Assembly (NCBI GenBank): GCA_944351345.1
Contig: CALVPO010000039.1
Location: 1-12,886, forward strand
Direction: 5' to 3'
Length of the DNA: 12,886 nucleotides
DNA from: an uncultured Bacilli bacterium
Lineage (GTDB): Bacteria > Bacillota_I > Bacilli_A > RF39 > UBA660
How positions within the stretch are numbered: position 1 is the first letter of the stretch; every line of letters begins with the position of its first letter. A program made the position numbers and the translations under genes. Shown in pieces: positions 5,467 through 12,769 of this stretch. A model generated the notes under the pieces. That model was not told where the DNA came from. It saw nothing but the letters and a program-made list of their open reading frames with translations, and made no database searches.

Positions 5467-8165
5467 TGAAGAAGATGATGAGTGAAGATATAATTAATAC
5501 TTATATAAATTTTTTTGTTGAGCGTGGACATTTACAAGTTCCAAGCGCCTCTTTAATTCCAAAGGATGATCCTAGTGTATTATGGATTAATGCTGGAGTA
5601 ACACCTTTAAAAAAATATTTCGATGGTACTGTTGTTCCTAAATGTAAAAGATTAACTAGTTGTCAGAAATGTATAAGAACTGGTGATATAGAAGAAGTTG
5701 GAATAACAGCTAGGCATCATACTTTTTTTCAAATGTTAGGTAATTTTTCTATAGGAGATTATTTTAGAAAGGAAGCTTTAACGTGGGCTTATGAACTTTT
5801 AACTAGCAAGAAATATTTTGACTTACCAGTAAGTAAATTATATGTTACTGTATATCCAAGTGATCAAGAAGCATATGATTTATGGAAAAATTTAGGAATA
5901 CCTGAATCTCATATTATAAAATTAGAAGGAAATTATTGGGAAATTGGAGAGGGACCATGTGGACCAGATAGTGAAATATTTTTTGATCGTGGGGAAAAAT
6001 ATGATAAAGATAAAGTAGGAATAAAATTATTAGAAGATGAGATAGAAAATGATCGTTATATAGAAATTTGGAATAATGTTTTTAGTCAATATAATGCAAA
6101 AGAAGGAGTGCCTAGAGAAAAATACGAGGAATTACCAAGTAAAAATATTGATACTGGTATGGGTGTAGAAAGAATGGCATGTATATTACAAGATGCTCCA
6201 ACAAATTATGAGACAGATTTATTCTTACCAATAATAGAAAAATTAGAAGAAATTTGTAAAATAGAATATTGTGGTCAAAAAGAATTTAAAGTTATAGTTG
6301 ATCATGCAAGGAGTTTAACCTTTGCCTTGTCTGATGGTGCTAGTTTTGAAAATTATGGAAGAGGTTATGTGCTTAGAAGGTTACTTAGAAGAGCTGTGAT
6401 GGTGGGAAGAAGATTAAAGATTAATCACCCTTTTATGGAAGATTTAGTTGATGCTGTTATAAGTAAATACTGCAGTATATATCCAAATATTTCTGCTAAT
6501 AAAACAAGTATCAAAGAAAGAATAGTTAATGAAGAAGTCTTATTTGAAAAAACCTTAGCATCTGGTGAGAAAAGATTAGAGGAATTATTAAGTAATACTA
6601 ATTCTAAGGAAATTAGTGGCTTAGATGCTTTTAAATTATATGATACTTATGGATTTCCTATTGAGCTTACAATAGAGTATGCAAGTGAGGCTGGATTCAC
6701 TGTTAATAGGGAAGAATACGAAAAATACATGATTGCCCAAAAAGAAATGGCAAGGGTAGGAAGAAAAGAAAGCAATAGTATGAATTTACAAAATGAATTG
6801 TTAATAAATTATAAAGAACCAAGTAAATTTGTTGGATATGAAAAATTAGGAAATAAAACTACAGTTACGGCAATTATGAAAGATAATAAATTTGTTGATA
6901 GTATAGATGATGAGGGATATATATTTCTTTTAGAAAATCCTTTTTATGCAGAATCTGGTGGACAAATTTATGATACAGGTTATATAAAGAATGATGATTG
7001 TAAAGTTGAAGTTATTGATGTTATAAAGGCACCAAACTCACAACATTTATTACATGTAAAGATTTTATCTGGCACCCTAAAGAAGGGGAGTGAAGTTTTA
7101 ACTCATGTTTTAAGTGAAAGACGTGAGGATATCATGCATAATCATAGTGCAACTCATTTACTACAAAAATCATTACAGCAATTACTGGGTGATAACGTTC
7201 ATCAAGCTGGTAGTAGAGTAGATGATGAAAGTTTTAGATTTGATTTTAATTATCATGGAAGATTAAACGATAATTTAGTAATGAAATTAGAGAATATGGT
7301 TAATGATAAGGTTAATGAGGGTAATGAAACTATTGTTTCCTATGTTTCACTTGATGAGGCCAAAAAGCAAGGGGCAATGGCTTTATTTGAAGATAAATAT
7401 GGCGATGTTGTTAGAATGGTAAGAATGGGTGATTCAGTTGAATTATGTGCTGGTACTCATGTAAAAAACACTAAAGATATAGGAAGAGTTGCAATAATAT
7501 CATTAACAAACAAAGGAGCAGATACTTTTAGAATAGAGGGTACAACTAATGAAAATATAGATAAATTGTTAAAAAAAGAAGCAAAACCTTATTATGATGA
7601 AATAAAAAAATTATTAACAAAGGCAAAAAATATATTAAGCGAAGCAAAAGAAAATAATATAGAATTAGAATTTAATTTTGATTTTTCCGATAAAAAATTA
7701 ACTAGTTATAAAGATATTGTTTTTTATAAAAACTCATTATTGGATCTTAAAGAGCAATTAAAAAAGCTGGAAAAAGAATACTTAAATGCCAAAAAGAAAA
7801 AGTCTATAAATGATCTTAGAGCATTTACTACTAACATGGAGGTTATTAGTGGAATAAAAGTAATGATTGCTATTGTAGAAAATTATGAGGTAGATATTAT
7901 GAAACAAATAGCAGATGTATTATGTAATAAATATGATAATTGCTTTGTTTTATTGGTTAATGTTAATTCTAGTAATAATGTTAATATAATCGCTAAGAGT
8001 AATAGTGATAAAATAAATTGTGGAGCTATTGTGAAAGAAATTTCAATAAAGTGTAAAGGAAATGGTGGTGGAAGTAAGCAATTTGCCCAAGGAGGAGGTA
8101 GCTTTGCTAAAGATATTTCTAAATATTTATCTGAAATAAAAGATGATATAAAAAATGTGGCGTAA
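5466..8165 (+). CDS. alaS: Alanine-tRNA ligase
   Basis: Class II synthetase that charges tRNA-Ala and hydrolyses mischarged Ser- or Gly-tRNA-Ala. The 899 residues cover the whole family plan: the aminoacylation domain with RHHTFFQMLGNFSIGDYF (83-100) and the EIGEGPCGPDSEIF loop (159-172), and NIDTGMGVERMA (227-238). The tRNA-recognition helices with YGRGYVLRRLLRRA (297-310) come next. In the editing domain the zinc ligands are HSATH (H560 and H564) and CAGTH (C661 and H665). The C-terminal DHHA1-type domain has GNGGGS at 865-870. ATG 5466 shares one base with the preceding TAA, and GGGAGTGAT (5452-5460) is a good ribosome-binding site. It has no T-box, since it is third in a unit with a short leader. 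Confidence 0.97.
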   Translation: MKKMMSEDIINTYINFFVERGHLQVPSASLIPKDDPSVLWINAGVTPLKKYFDGTVVPKCKRLTSCQKCIRTGDIEEVGITARHHTFFQMLGNFSIGDYFRKEALTWAYELLTSKKYFDLPVSKLYVTVYPSDQEAYDLWKNLGIPESHIIKLEGNYWEIGEGPCGPDSEIFFDRGEKYDKDKVGIKLLEDEIENDRYIEIWNNVFSQYNAKEGVPREKYEELPSKNIDTGMGVERMACILQDAPTNYETDLFLPIIEKLEEICKIEYCGQKEFKVIVDHARSLTFALSDGASFENYGRGYVLRRLLRRAVMVGRRLKINHPFMEDLVDAVISKYCSIYPNISANKTSIKERIVNEEVLFEKTLASGEKRLEELLSNTNSKEISGLDAFKLYDTYGFPIELTIEYASEAGFTVNREEYEKYMIAQKEMARVGRKESNSMNLQNELLINYKEPSKFVGYEKLGNKTTVTAIMKDNKFVDSIDDEGYIFLLENPFYAESGGQIYDTGYIKNDDCKVEVIDVIKAPNSQHLLHVKILSGTLKKGSEVLTHVLSERREDIMHNHSATHLLQKSLQQLLGDNVHQAGSRVDDESFRFDFNYHGRLNDNLVMKLENMVNDKVNEGNETIVSYVSLDEAKKQGAMALFEDKYGDVVRMVRMGDSVELCAGTHVKNTKDIGRVAIISLTNKGADTFRIEGTTNENIDKLLKKEAKPYYDEIKKLLTKAKNILSEAKENNIELEFNFDFSDKKLTSYKDIVFYKNSLLDLKEQLKKLEKEYLNAKKKKSINDLRAFTTNMEVISGIKVMIAIVENYEVDIMKQIADVLCNKYDNCFVLLVNVNSSNNVNIIAKSNSDKINCGAIVKEISIKCKGNGGGSKQFAQGGGSFAKDISKYLSEIKDDIKNVA

Positions 8166-8191
8166 AATAATTGTAAATAGAAAAAATGCTA

Positions 8192-8221
8192 TTGTAATAA
8201 ATGAATAATATGTAGTATACT
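8192..8221 (+). promoter_or_regulatory. Possible promoter for the 8259 lipoprotein gene
   Basis: TTGTAA (8192-8197), an 18-base spacer and TATACT (8216-8221). A second TATACT with an extended TG occurs at 8230-8235 but has no matching -35. Both -10 candidates lie within the arms of an inverted repeat (8213-8236). Confidence 0.45.
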
Positions 8222-8245
8222 TTTTATGGTATACTATATTTTTAT
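8213..8245 (+). terminator. Hairpin after alaS: weak terminator or operator
   Basis: TAGTATAC (8213-8220) and GTATACTA (8229-8236) form a perfect 8-bp inverted repeat with an 8-base loop, followed by TATTTTTA. It can be read as a weak intrinsic terminator for alaS. Because it overlaps the likely -10 of the next gene, a protein-binding palindrome is also possible. Confidence 0.45.
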
Positions 8246-8258
8246 GAGTGGGTGAATT

Positions 8259-8735
8259 ATGAGAAGAACATTTTTTTTAATAATTATATTGTTGTTTTTA
8301 TTAACTGGTTGTAAGAATAAAGAAGAAGATGAGAAGAGTGAGTATTTAACAATGAAGAGTGATTTACTTGCTCATGAAAAATTTAATAATGCTTCTGATG
8401 TCGTTTGTGACATTACTTTTTCTCTTGATAGATTAGATGAGGAAAGAGTAGCCTATAGTGTTGTCTTGAATAATCCTAAGGAAAATATGAACGATATAAA
8501 GGCTATAGTGGTTCATAATTATTATACTGAAGAAGTTTTTCCGACAGTTGGACTTTTTAATAAATCTGTAGATTTATTAGTAAATAGTCAAGATAGCAAA
8601 GATAATTCTGTTAAATTAGTAGGAAATATAGAAACAACTGATGACATAGCAAACCTTGATTTAGAATTAAAAATATTAATTGAATATAAAAATGATAGTG
8701 GTGAAGTTAAAGATATTTATTATAAAACGACATAA
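8259..8735 (+). CDS. Small secreted lipoprotein of unknown function
   Basis: A 158-residue protein I cannot assign to a named family. It has a clear type II signal peptide: basic MRR, a hydrophobic core of Phe, Leu and Ile, and the lipobox LTGC with the lipidated cysteine at position 18. A charged linker (KNKEEDEKSE) follows. The mature part of about 130 residues looks rich in alternating beta strands (DVVCDITFSLDRL, RVAYSVVLNN, KAIVVHNYY, LELKILIEYKN), suggesting a compact beta-sandwich exposed outside the membrane. The start is ATG 8259, with GGGTGA just upstream. The next gene, a Cse60-family protein, begins 40 bases downstream on the same strand, so the two may be cotranscribed. Confidence 0.85.
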   Translation: MRRTFFLIIILLFLLTGCKNKEEDEKSEYLTMKSDLLAHEKFNNASDVVCDITFSLDRLDEERVAYSVVLNNPKENMNDIKAIVVHNYYTEEVFPTVGLFNKSVDLLVNSQDSKDNSVKLVGNIETTDDIANLDLELKILIEYKNDSGEVKDIYYKTT

Positions 8736-8775
8736 TATTTATCTTTTTTTATTTAAACTAAAATTGGTGATATAA

Positions 8776-8955
8776 ATGAAAGTTAAAATATTTGATGAAT
8801 CGCATGAGGCTGATTTAGAGGAAGATATAAATAATTTTATTAAGGAAGAAGGACCAGATATAATTGATATAAAGTATAGTATATCTAATAGTATTTATTC
8901 AGAAGAACAATTATATTGTTTTTCAGCTCTAATAATATATAAAGAAGAAAAATAG
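8776..8955 (+). CDS. cse60: Cse60-family small protein
   Basis: A 59-residue acidic soluble protein. The pattern MKVKIFDESHEADLEEDIN at the start, the middle IIDIKYSIS (29-37) and the end EEQLYCFSALIIYK (43-56) match Cse60. That family is named for a B. subtilis gene expressed in the mother cell during sporulation, and homologues also occur in other Firmicutes. Its biochemical role is not known to me. ATG 8776 has GGTGAT (8766-8771) four bases upstream. The TAG stop is inside the palindrome 8953-8980 that separates it from the convergent DUF378 gene. It lies just after a lipoprotein gene and near a YdcC-like gene, also of a sporulation-linked family. Confidence 0.82.
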   Translation: MKVKIFDESHEADLEEDINNFIKEEGPDIIDIKYSISNSIYSEEQLYCFSALIIYKEEK

Positions 8956-8980
8956 ATAACCATTCTTATGTGATTATCTA
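8953..8980 (-). terminator. Terminator hairpin between convergent genes
   Basis: TAGATAA (8953-8959) pairs with TTATCTA (8974-8980). After one mismatch, two more pairs and a possible G-T pair extend the stem, leaving a loop of about six bases. On the minus strand it is followed by a run rich in T (8940-8952 reversed), which suits termination of the DUF378 gene. The T-run on the plus side is weak. The stem contains both stop codons, TAG of the Cse60 gene and TAA of the DUF378 gene. Confidence 0.6.
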
Positions 8981-9171
8981 TCTAAATCTTTTGTTAATAT
9001 TCCTAGAGATAAAATACCTGATATTGCTACTATGATATATACAATTCTTGTAATAATAGTAGCATCTCCAAATAGAAATTCAACTAAATTAAAATTAAAT
9101 ATTCCAAGTAATCCCCAGTTAATACAGCCTACAGCTGCTATAACTAAACATGTTTTATATAACGCATTCAT
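8974..9171 (-). CDS. DUF378 family two-helix membrane protein
   Basis: A 65-residue membrane protein of the DUF378 (YuzA-like) family; function unknown. The family hallmark GCINWGLLGIFNFNLVEFLFG spans positions 15-35, where the Ile-Asn-Trp-Gly-Leu core and the following Asn-Leu-Val and Phe-Gly are characteristic. Two transmembrane helices are expected at about 6-26 and 38-60, with a short basic/acidic tail TKDLDR. ATG 9171 is chosen because AAAGGAGG lies upstream at a six-base spacing. The open frame runs further up to 9225, but that part (Arg/Lys-rich) lacks a ribosome-binding site and family similarity. It is divergent from the YdcC-like gene and convergent with the Cse60 gene. Confidence 0.87.
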   Translation of the reverse strand: MNALYKTCLVIAAVGCINWGLLGIFNFNLVEFLFGDATIITRIVYIIVAISGILSLGILTKDLDR

Positions 9172-9244
9172 ATTTTGCCTCCTTTTTCTATTAATACTTT
9201 TCCCAAATCTTGATAAATTATTCATAAAAATAAAATTAAAAATA

Positions 9245-9250
9245 TATAAT
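9245..9250 (+). promoter_or_regulatory. Possible -10 box for the YdcC-like gene
   Basis: TATAAT at 9245-9250 lies 23 bases before ATG 9274. I see no good -35 at 16-18 bases; TTGATA at 9210-9215 is too far. The divergent minus-strand side (9172-9230) shows no promoter I can support. Confidence 0.3.
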
Positions 9251-9273
9251 TTATTGAAAGAGTTGAGGTGAAT

Positions 9274-10521
9274 ATGAAAAAGTTTTTAAAATTATTTTTT
9301 TTAATTTGTATAGTTTCTCTAATATTAGTAGGATGTGGAATTAAAAGTGCTGATAATATTATTAATAAATTAACTAAGAAGCAAGATAATTGTAATAGTT
9401 ATTATGTTGAAGGAACAATGGAGATAATTAACAATGAAGATACTTATACATATGATGTTAATGTTTCTTATCAAAAAGGTGATTATTATAAAATAGAGCT
9501 AGTTAATACTTTAAATAATCATGAGCAAGTTATACTTAGAAATGATGAGGGAGTTTATGTTGTAACTCCATCATTAAATAAAAGTTTTAAATTTCAAAGT
9601 GATTGGCCTTATAACAATTCACAAGTTTATTTACTTAATTCTATATTAGAAGATTTAAATGAAGATGAAGATAGAGTATTTAAAGCTAAAGATAATGGTT
9701 ATTATTTTCAATCTTCAGTAAATTATCCAAACAATAAGTCATTAGTTAAGCAAAATGTATATGTAGATAAAAATATGAAGATAACTAAAGTAGAAGTTAC
9801 AAATAAAGATGGAGAAGTACAAATAATGATGAATTTTGATAAAATTACTTATAATAAAGATTTTGCAGATGATTATTTTGAATTATCAAAATTAATAAAT
9901 ATAAATAGTAACAAGAAAGATAGCAATAAAAAGCAAGATATTGTTACTGATGAAAATAGTGTTAATGAGACTAATAATAATGAAAATAATAATACTGATA
10001 GTGCAATTAATAATAATAACTCTACTACTAATCAAAACAATAATACCAACGCAAATAGCAATAGCACTGATGGCAATAACGAAACAAACAATGTTACAGA
10101 AGATCATAACTCTAATAATATAACTAATGATAGCACAAATAGTAATCAAACTAATAATAGTAAAACAGAGCAGACTGCTACTATTGATGATGTAATATAT
10201 CCTATGTATCTTCCTAATAATACAACACTTGCCAATAAGGAAGTAATAGATACTGAGGATGGTCAAAGATTAATTTTAACATTTGCTGGTGATAATCCAT
10301 TTGTTTTAGTAGAGGAGACTATAAGTTATTCTGATGAAGGATTAATAATTCCAGTTAGTGGTAGTATGGATTTTTTGACAGATGTTATTGGAGTAGTAAA
10401 TGATAATTCGGTTAGTTTTGATAGTAATGGTATTGGATATTATATAGTTAGTGATAAATTAGAATCAACTGAACTTGTAAATATAGCAAGATCAATAAGT
10501 GTATTACCAGTTAGCAAGTAA
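9274..10521 (+). CDS. ydcC: YdcC/GerS-like lipoprotein with Asn-rich linker and extra C-terminal domain
   Basis: A 415-residue secreted lipoprotein. A type II signal peptide ends in LVGC, with the lipidated cysteine at 21. Residues 35-205 are a LolA-like beta domain close to B. subtilis YdcC and clostridial GerS-type lipoproteins: VILRNDEGVYVVTPSLNKSF (86-105), then KFQSDWPYNNSQVYL (106-120) and YPNNKSLVKQNVYVDK (151-166). GerS acts in spore cortex handling in Clostridioides difficile; the role here is only inferred. Residues 211-302 are a low-complexity Asn/Ser/Thr linker. Residues 303-415 form a second beta-rich domain, possibly DUF4367-like. ATG 9274 follows GAGGTGA; GTG 9268 overlaps that site and is unlikely. 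YdcC proteins normally stop after the first domain. Confidence 0.82.
   Translation: MKKFLKLFFLICIVSLILVGCGIKSADNIINKLTKKQDNCNSYYVEGTMEIINNEDTYTYDVNVSYQKGDYYKIELVNTLNNHEQVILRNDEGVYVVTPSLNKSFKFQSDWPYNNSQVYLLNSILEDLNEDEDRVFKAKDNGYYFQSSVNYPNNKSLVKQNVYVDKNMKITKVEVTNKDGEVQIMMNFDKITYNKDFADDYFELSKLININSNKKDSNKKQDIVTDENSVNETNNNENNNTDSAINNNNSTTNQNNNTNANSNSTDGNNETNNVTEDHNSNNITNDSTNSNQTNNSKTEQTATIDDVIYPMYLPNNTTLANKEVIDTEDGQRLILTFAGDNPFVLVEETISYSDEGLIIPVSGSMDFLTDVIGVVNDNSVSFDSNGIGYYIVSDKLESTELVNIARSISVLPVSK
9904..10179 (+). repeat. Low-complexity Asn-rich coding tract
   Basis: About 92 codons dominated by AAT/AAC with Ser, Thr and acidic residues. It is imperfect, without a fixed repeat unit, and stays in frame. 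It encodes the probably unstructured linker of the YdcC-like lipoprotein. Open frames in other phases across it are artefacts of the AAT composition. Confidence 0.85.
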
Positions 10522-10537
10522 TTTATTAATTAAAAGT

Positions 10538-10598
10538 ATAAAAGAGATTAGATTTATGTTTGTAAATGAATTACATCATATTTTCTAATCTCTTTTAT
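10538..10598. terminator. Bidirectional terminator between the YdcC-like gene and clpB
   Basis: The 15-base arms at 10538-10552 and 10584-10598 are perfect reverse complements (core AAAAGAGATTAG / CTAATCTCTTTT). They enclose a 31-base loop holding a small inner hairpin, TGTAA (10561-10565) with TTACA (10571-10575). T-rich sequence follows on the minus strand (ACTTTTAATT), and the right arm itself supplies TCTTTTAT on the plus strand. The clpB stop codon (TAG, 10585-10587) and its last four codons lie in the right arm. Confidence 0.75.
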
Positions 10599-12714
10599 TG
10601 CTAGTCTTTAAGATAAATTTATTATCTTTGATATCTATAATAATATTATCGTTAAATTTTATATTGTTATTAATAATATTATTAGCTATTAATGTTTCTA
10701 TATTTCTGCTTACATATCTTTTAATTGGTCTAGCTCCAAATTTTTCATCATAAGAGTTGTCAACTATGTATTCTTTAGCATTGTCTGTAAGTTCAATTTT
10801 TAATCTTTTATCTTGCAATCTTTTTTCAATATTATCAATTATTTTATCTAATATTTTATAAATAACATCTTTAGATAATGAGTTGAAGATAATTATTTCA
10901 TCAATTCTATTAATAAATTCTGGTTTAAATGTTTGTTTTAATTCATTCATAACTAAATCTTCTGTATTTTCTAGATTGTTTAAAATATATTCACTTCCTA
11001 AGTTAGAAGTCATTATAATAATAGTATTTTTGAAATCAACAACTCTTCCTTGACCATCTGTAATTCTACCATCATCTAATATTTGTAATAATATATTAAA
11101 TACATCTCTATGTGCTTTTTCTATTTCATCAAACAAAACGATTGAATAAGGATTTCTTCTAACTGCTTCAGTTAGTTGTCCACCATCATCATAGCCAACA
11201 TATCCTGGAGGAGAGCCAATTAATCTAGCTACTGAATGTGGTTCCATATATTCAGACATATCAATTCTAACCATATGTCTTTCATCATCAAATAATTCAT
11301 ATGCTAGAGTCCTAGCTATTTCTGTTTTACCAACTCCAGTAGGACCTAGGAATATAAATGAACCTATAGGTTTATTTGGATCTTTAATACCAGCACGAGC
11401 TCTAATAATAGCATCACTAACTAAGTGGATAGCCTCATCCTGTCCCATAACTCTTTTTTTCATATTTTTCTCTAAATTTAACAATTTATCTTTTTCACTT
11501 CCTACTAATTTATTTATAGGAATAGATGTCCATTTTGATATAATAGAAGCAATATTTTCGTCAGTTACAGTATCAGATAAAATATTAGATTTATTTTGTT
11601 TTTGAAGTTCTTGCAATTCTTCTGTTAATTTTGGTATCTCTCCATGTCTAAGTCTAGCCGCACTTTCTAAATCATAGTTTGCTTCTGCTAGTTCTAGTTT
11701 GTGATTAGCAGTATCAATTTCCTCTTTTTTCTTACTTATTAAATTATTGATTTTCTTTTCTTCTTCCCATGCAGCACGAAGATTTTTCTCTTTTTCTTTA
11801 AGAGTATCTAGTTGTTTATTTATTTCTATTTTCCTATTTTTAGAAATATCATCTTTTTCTTTTTTTAAAGCTTCTTTTTCTATCTGTAATCTCATTATTT
11901 TTCTAGTTAAAGTATCTAATTCTGTTGGTACTGATTCCATTTGTACCTTTATTGTTGCACATGCTTCATCAACTAAGTCAATAGCTTTATCTGGCAAGAA
12001 TCTACTGGTAATATATCTATCAGATAGAGTAGCAGCTGCTATTAGAGCATTATCTTTTATATTGACTCCATGATATACTTCAAATCTGGATTTTAATCCT
12101 CTTAAGATAGTTATTGTATCTAAGACTGTTGGTTCATTTACTTGAACTTTTTGAAATCTCCTTTCTAGAGCACTATCTTTTTCTATATATTTACGATATT
12201 CATTTAGTGTTGTAGCACCTATACAATGAATTTCTCCACGAGCAAGCATTGGTTTTAACATGTTTCCAGCATCCATTGATCCTTCTAAAGCTCCAGCACC
12301 AACTATCATGTGTATTTCATCAATGAACAAAATAATATCTCCATTTGAGTCTTTAACTTTTTTTAAAACTGCTTTAAGTCGTTCTTCAAATTCGCCTCTA
12401 TATTTAGCTCCGGCAATTAATGCTCCCATATCTAATTCCCAAATAGTCTTATCTTTTAAACTATTTGGAACATCACCTTTAATAATTCTATTAGCCAATC
12501 CTTCTACAATAGCAGTTTTTCCAACTCCAGCTTCTCCTATTAATACAGGATTATTTTTTGTTTTCCTAGATAAAATTCTTGTGATACTTCTTATTTCGTC
12601 ATCTCTTCCTATTACAGGATCTATTTTCCCGTTACGTGAGCTTTCTGTAATATCACGTCCATATTTTTCTAAGACATTTTCTTCTTGATACATGTTATTA
12701 TTTGTGTTATTCAT
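10585..12714 (-). CDS. clpB: ClpB disaggregase lacking the N-terminal domain
   Basis: Hexameric AAA+ chaperone that threads aggregated proteins through its pore, working with DnaK. The 709 residues hold both ATPase rings. Ring 1 has Walker A GEAGVGKT (60-67), pore loop KYRGEFEER (104-112), Walker B ILFIDE (128-133) and arginine finger region ALERRF (182-187). A coiled-coil middle domain (about 270-385) marks ClpB rather than ClpA or ClpC. Ring 2 has Walker A GPTGVGKT (457-464), pore loop GYVGYDDGG (504-512), Walker B IVLFDE (525-530) and sensor 2 GAR (660-662). Typical ClpB is about 860 residues; the N-domain of about 150 is missing, and the protein opens with an Asn-rich stub before LEKYGRDIT. 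ATG 12714 is favoured, nine bases after GGAG; ATG 12723 abuts the GGAG. Confidence 0.95.
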   Translation of the reverse strand: MNNTNNNMYQEENVLEKYGRDITESSRNGKIDPVIGRDDEIRSITRILSRKTKNNPVLIGEAGVGKTAIVEGLANRIIKGDVPNSLKDKTIWELDMGALIAGAKYRGEFEERLKAVLKKVKDSNGDIILFIDEIHMIVGAGALEGSMDAGNMLKPMLARGEIHCIGATTLNEYRKYIEKDSALERRFQKVQVNEPTVLDTITILRGLKSRFEVYHGVNIKDNALIAAATLSDRYITSRFLPDKAIDLVDEACATIKVQMESVPTELDTLTRKIMRLQIEKEALKKEKDDISKNRKIEINKQLDTLKEKEKNLRAAWEEEKKINNLISKKKEEIDTANHKLELAEANYDLESAARLRHGEIPKLTEELQELQKQNKSNILSDTVTDENIASIISKWTSIPINKLVGSEKDKLLNLEKNMKKRVMGQDEAIHLVSDAIIRARAGIKDPNKPIGSFIFLGPTGVGKTEIARTLAYELFDDERHMVRIDMSEYMEPHSVARLIGSPPGYVGYDDGGQLTEAVRRNPYSIVLFDEIEKAHRDVFNILLQILDDGRITDGQGRVVDFKNTIIIMTSNLGSEYILNNLENTEDLVMNELKQTFKPEFINRIDEIIIFNSLSKDVIYKILDKIIDNIEKRLQDKRLKIELTDNAKEYIVDNSYDEKFGARPIKRYVSRNIETLIANNIINNNIKFNDNIIIDIKDNKFILKTSNKRD

Positions 12715-12741
12715 TATTAACATCTCCTTTCATTAATTATA

Positions 12742-12769
12742 ATTATAGCACTATTTTAGCAATTGTCAA
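12742..12769 (-). promoter_or_regulatory. clpB promoter, near-consensus sigma-A
   Basis: On the minus strand: TTGACA (12764-12769), a 16-base spacer and TATAAT (12742-12747), with TGC just before it giving an extended -10. Transcription should begin near 12735, about 20 bases before ATG 12714, leaving room for the AAAGGAG ribosome-binding site. A promoter this strong without a repressor would be surprising for a chaperone gene; the CIRCE-like repeat overlaps it. Confidence 0.85.

Noticed and set aside
5466..5480. Alternative alaS starts at the ATG codons 5475 and 5478
   Set aside because: GGGAGTGAT is correctly placed for ATG 5466, and the one-base overlap with the preceding stop supports coupling.
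9172..9225. Longer start (9225) for the DUF378 protein
   Set aside because: The added Arg/Lys-rich part has no ribosome-binding site, whereas AAAGGAGG precedes ATG 9171, which also fits the family length.
9892..10266. Long open frames on the minus strand and in another plus frame across the Asn-rich tract
   Set aside because: They come from the AAT/ATT composition of the linker-coding region, have no ribosome-binding site and give Ile-only low-complexity peptides; the lipoprotein frame explains the region.
11747..12688. Plus-strand open frames inside clpB
   Set aside because: They are opposite a fully conserved ClpB coding region, lack ribosome-binding sites and resemble nothing.
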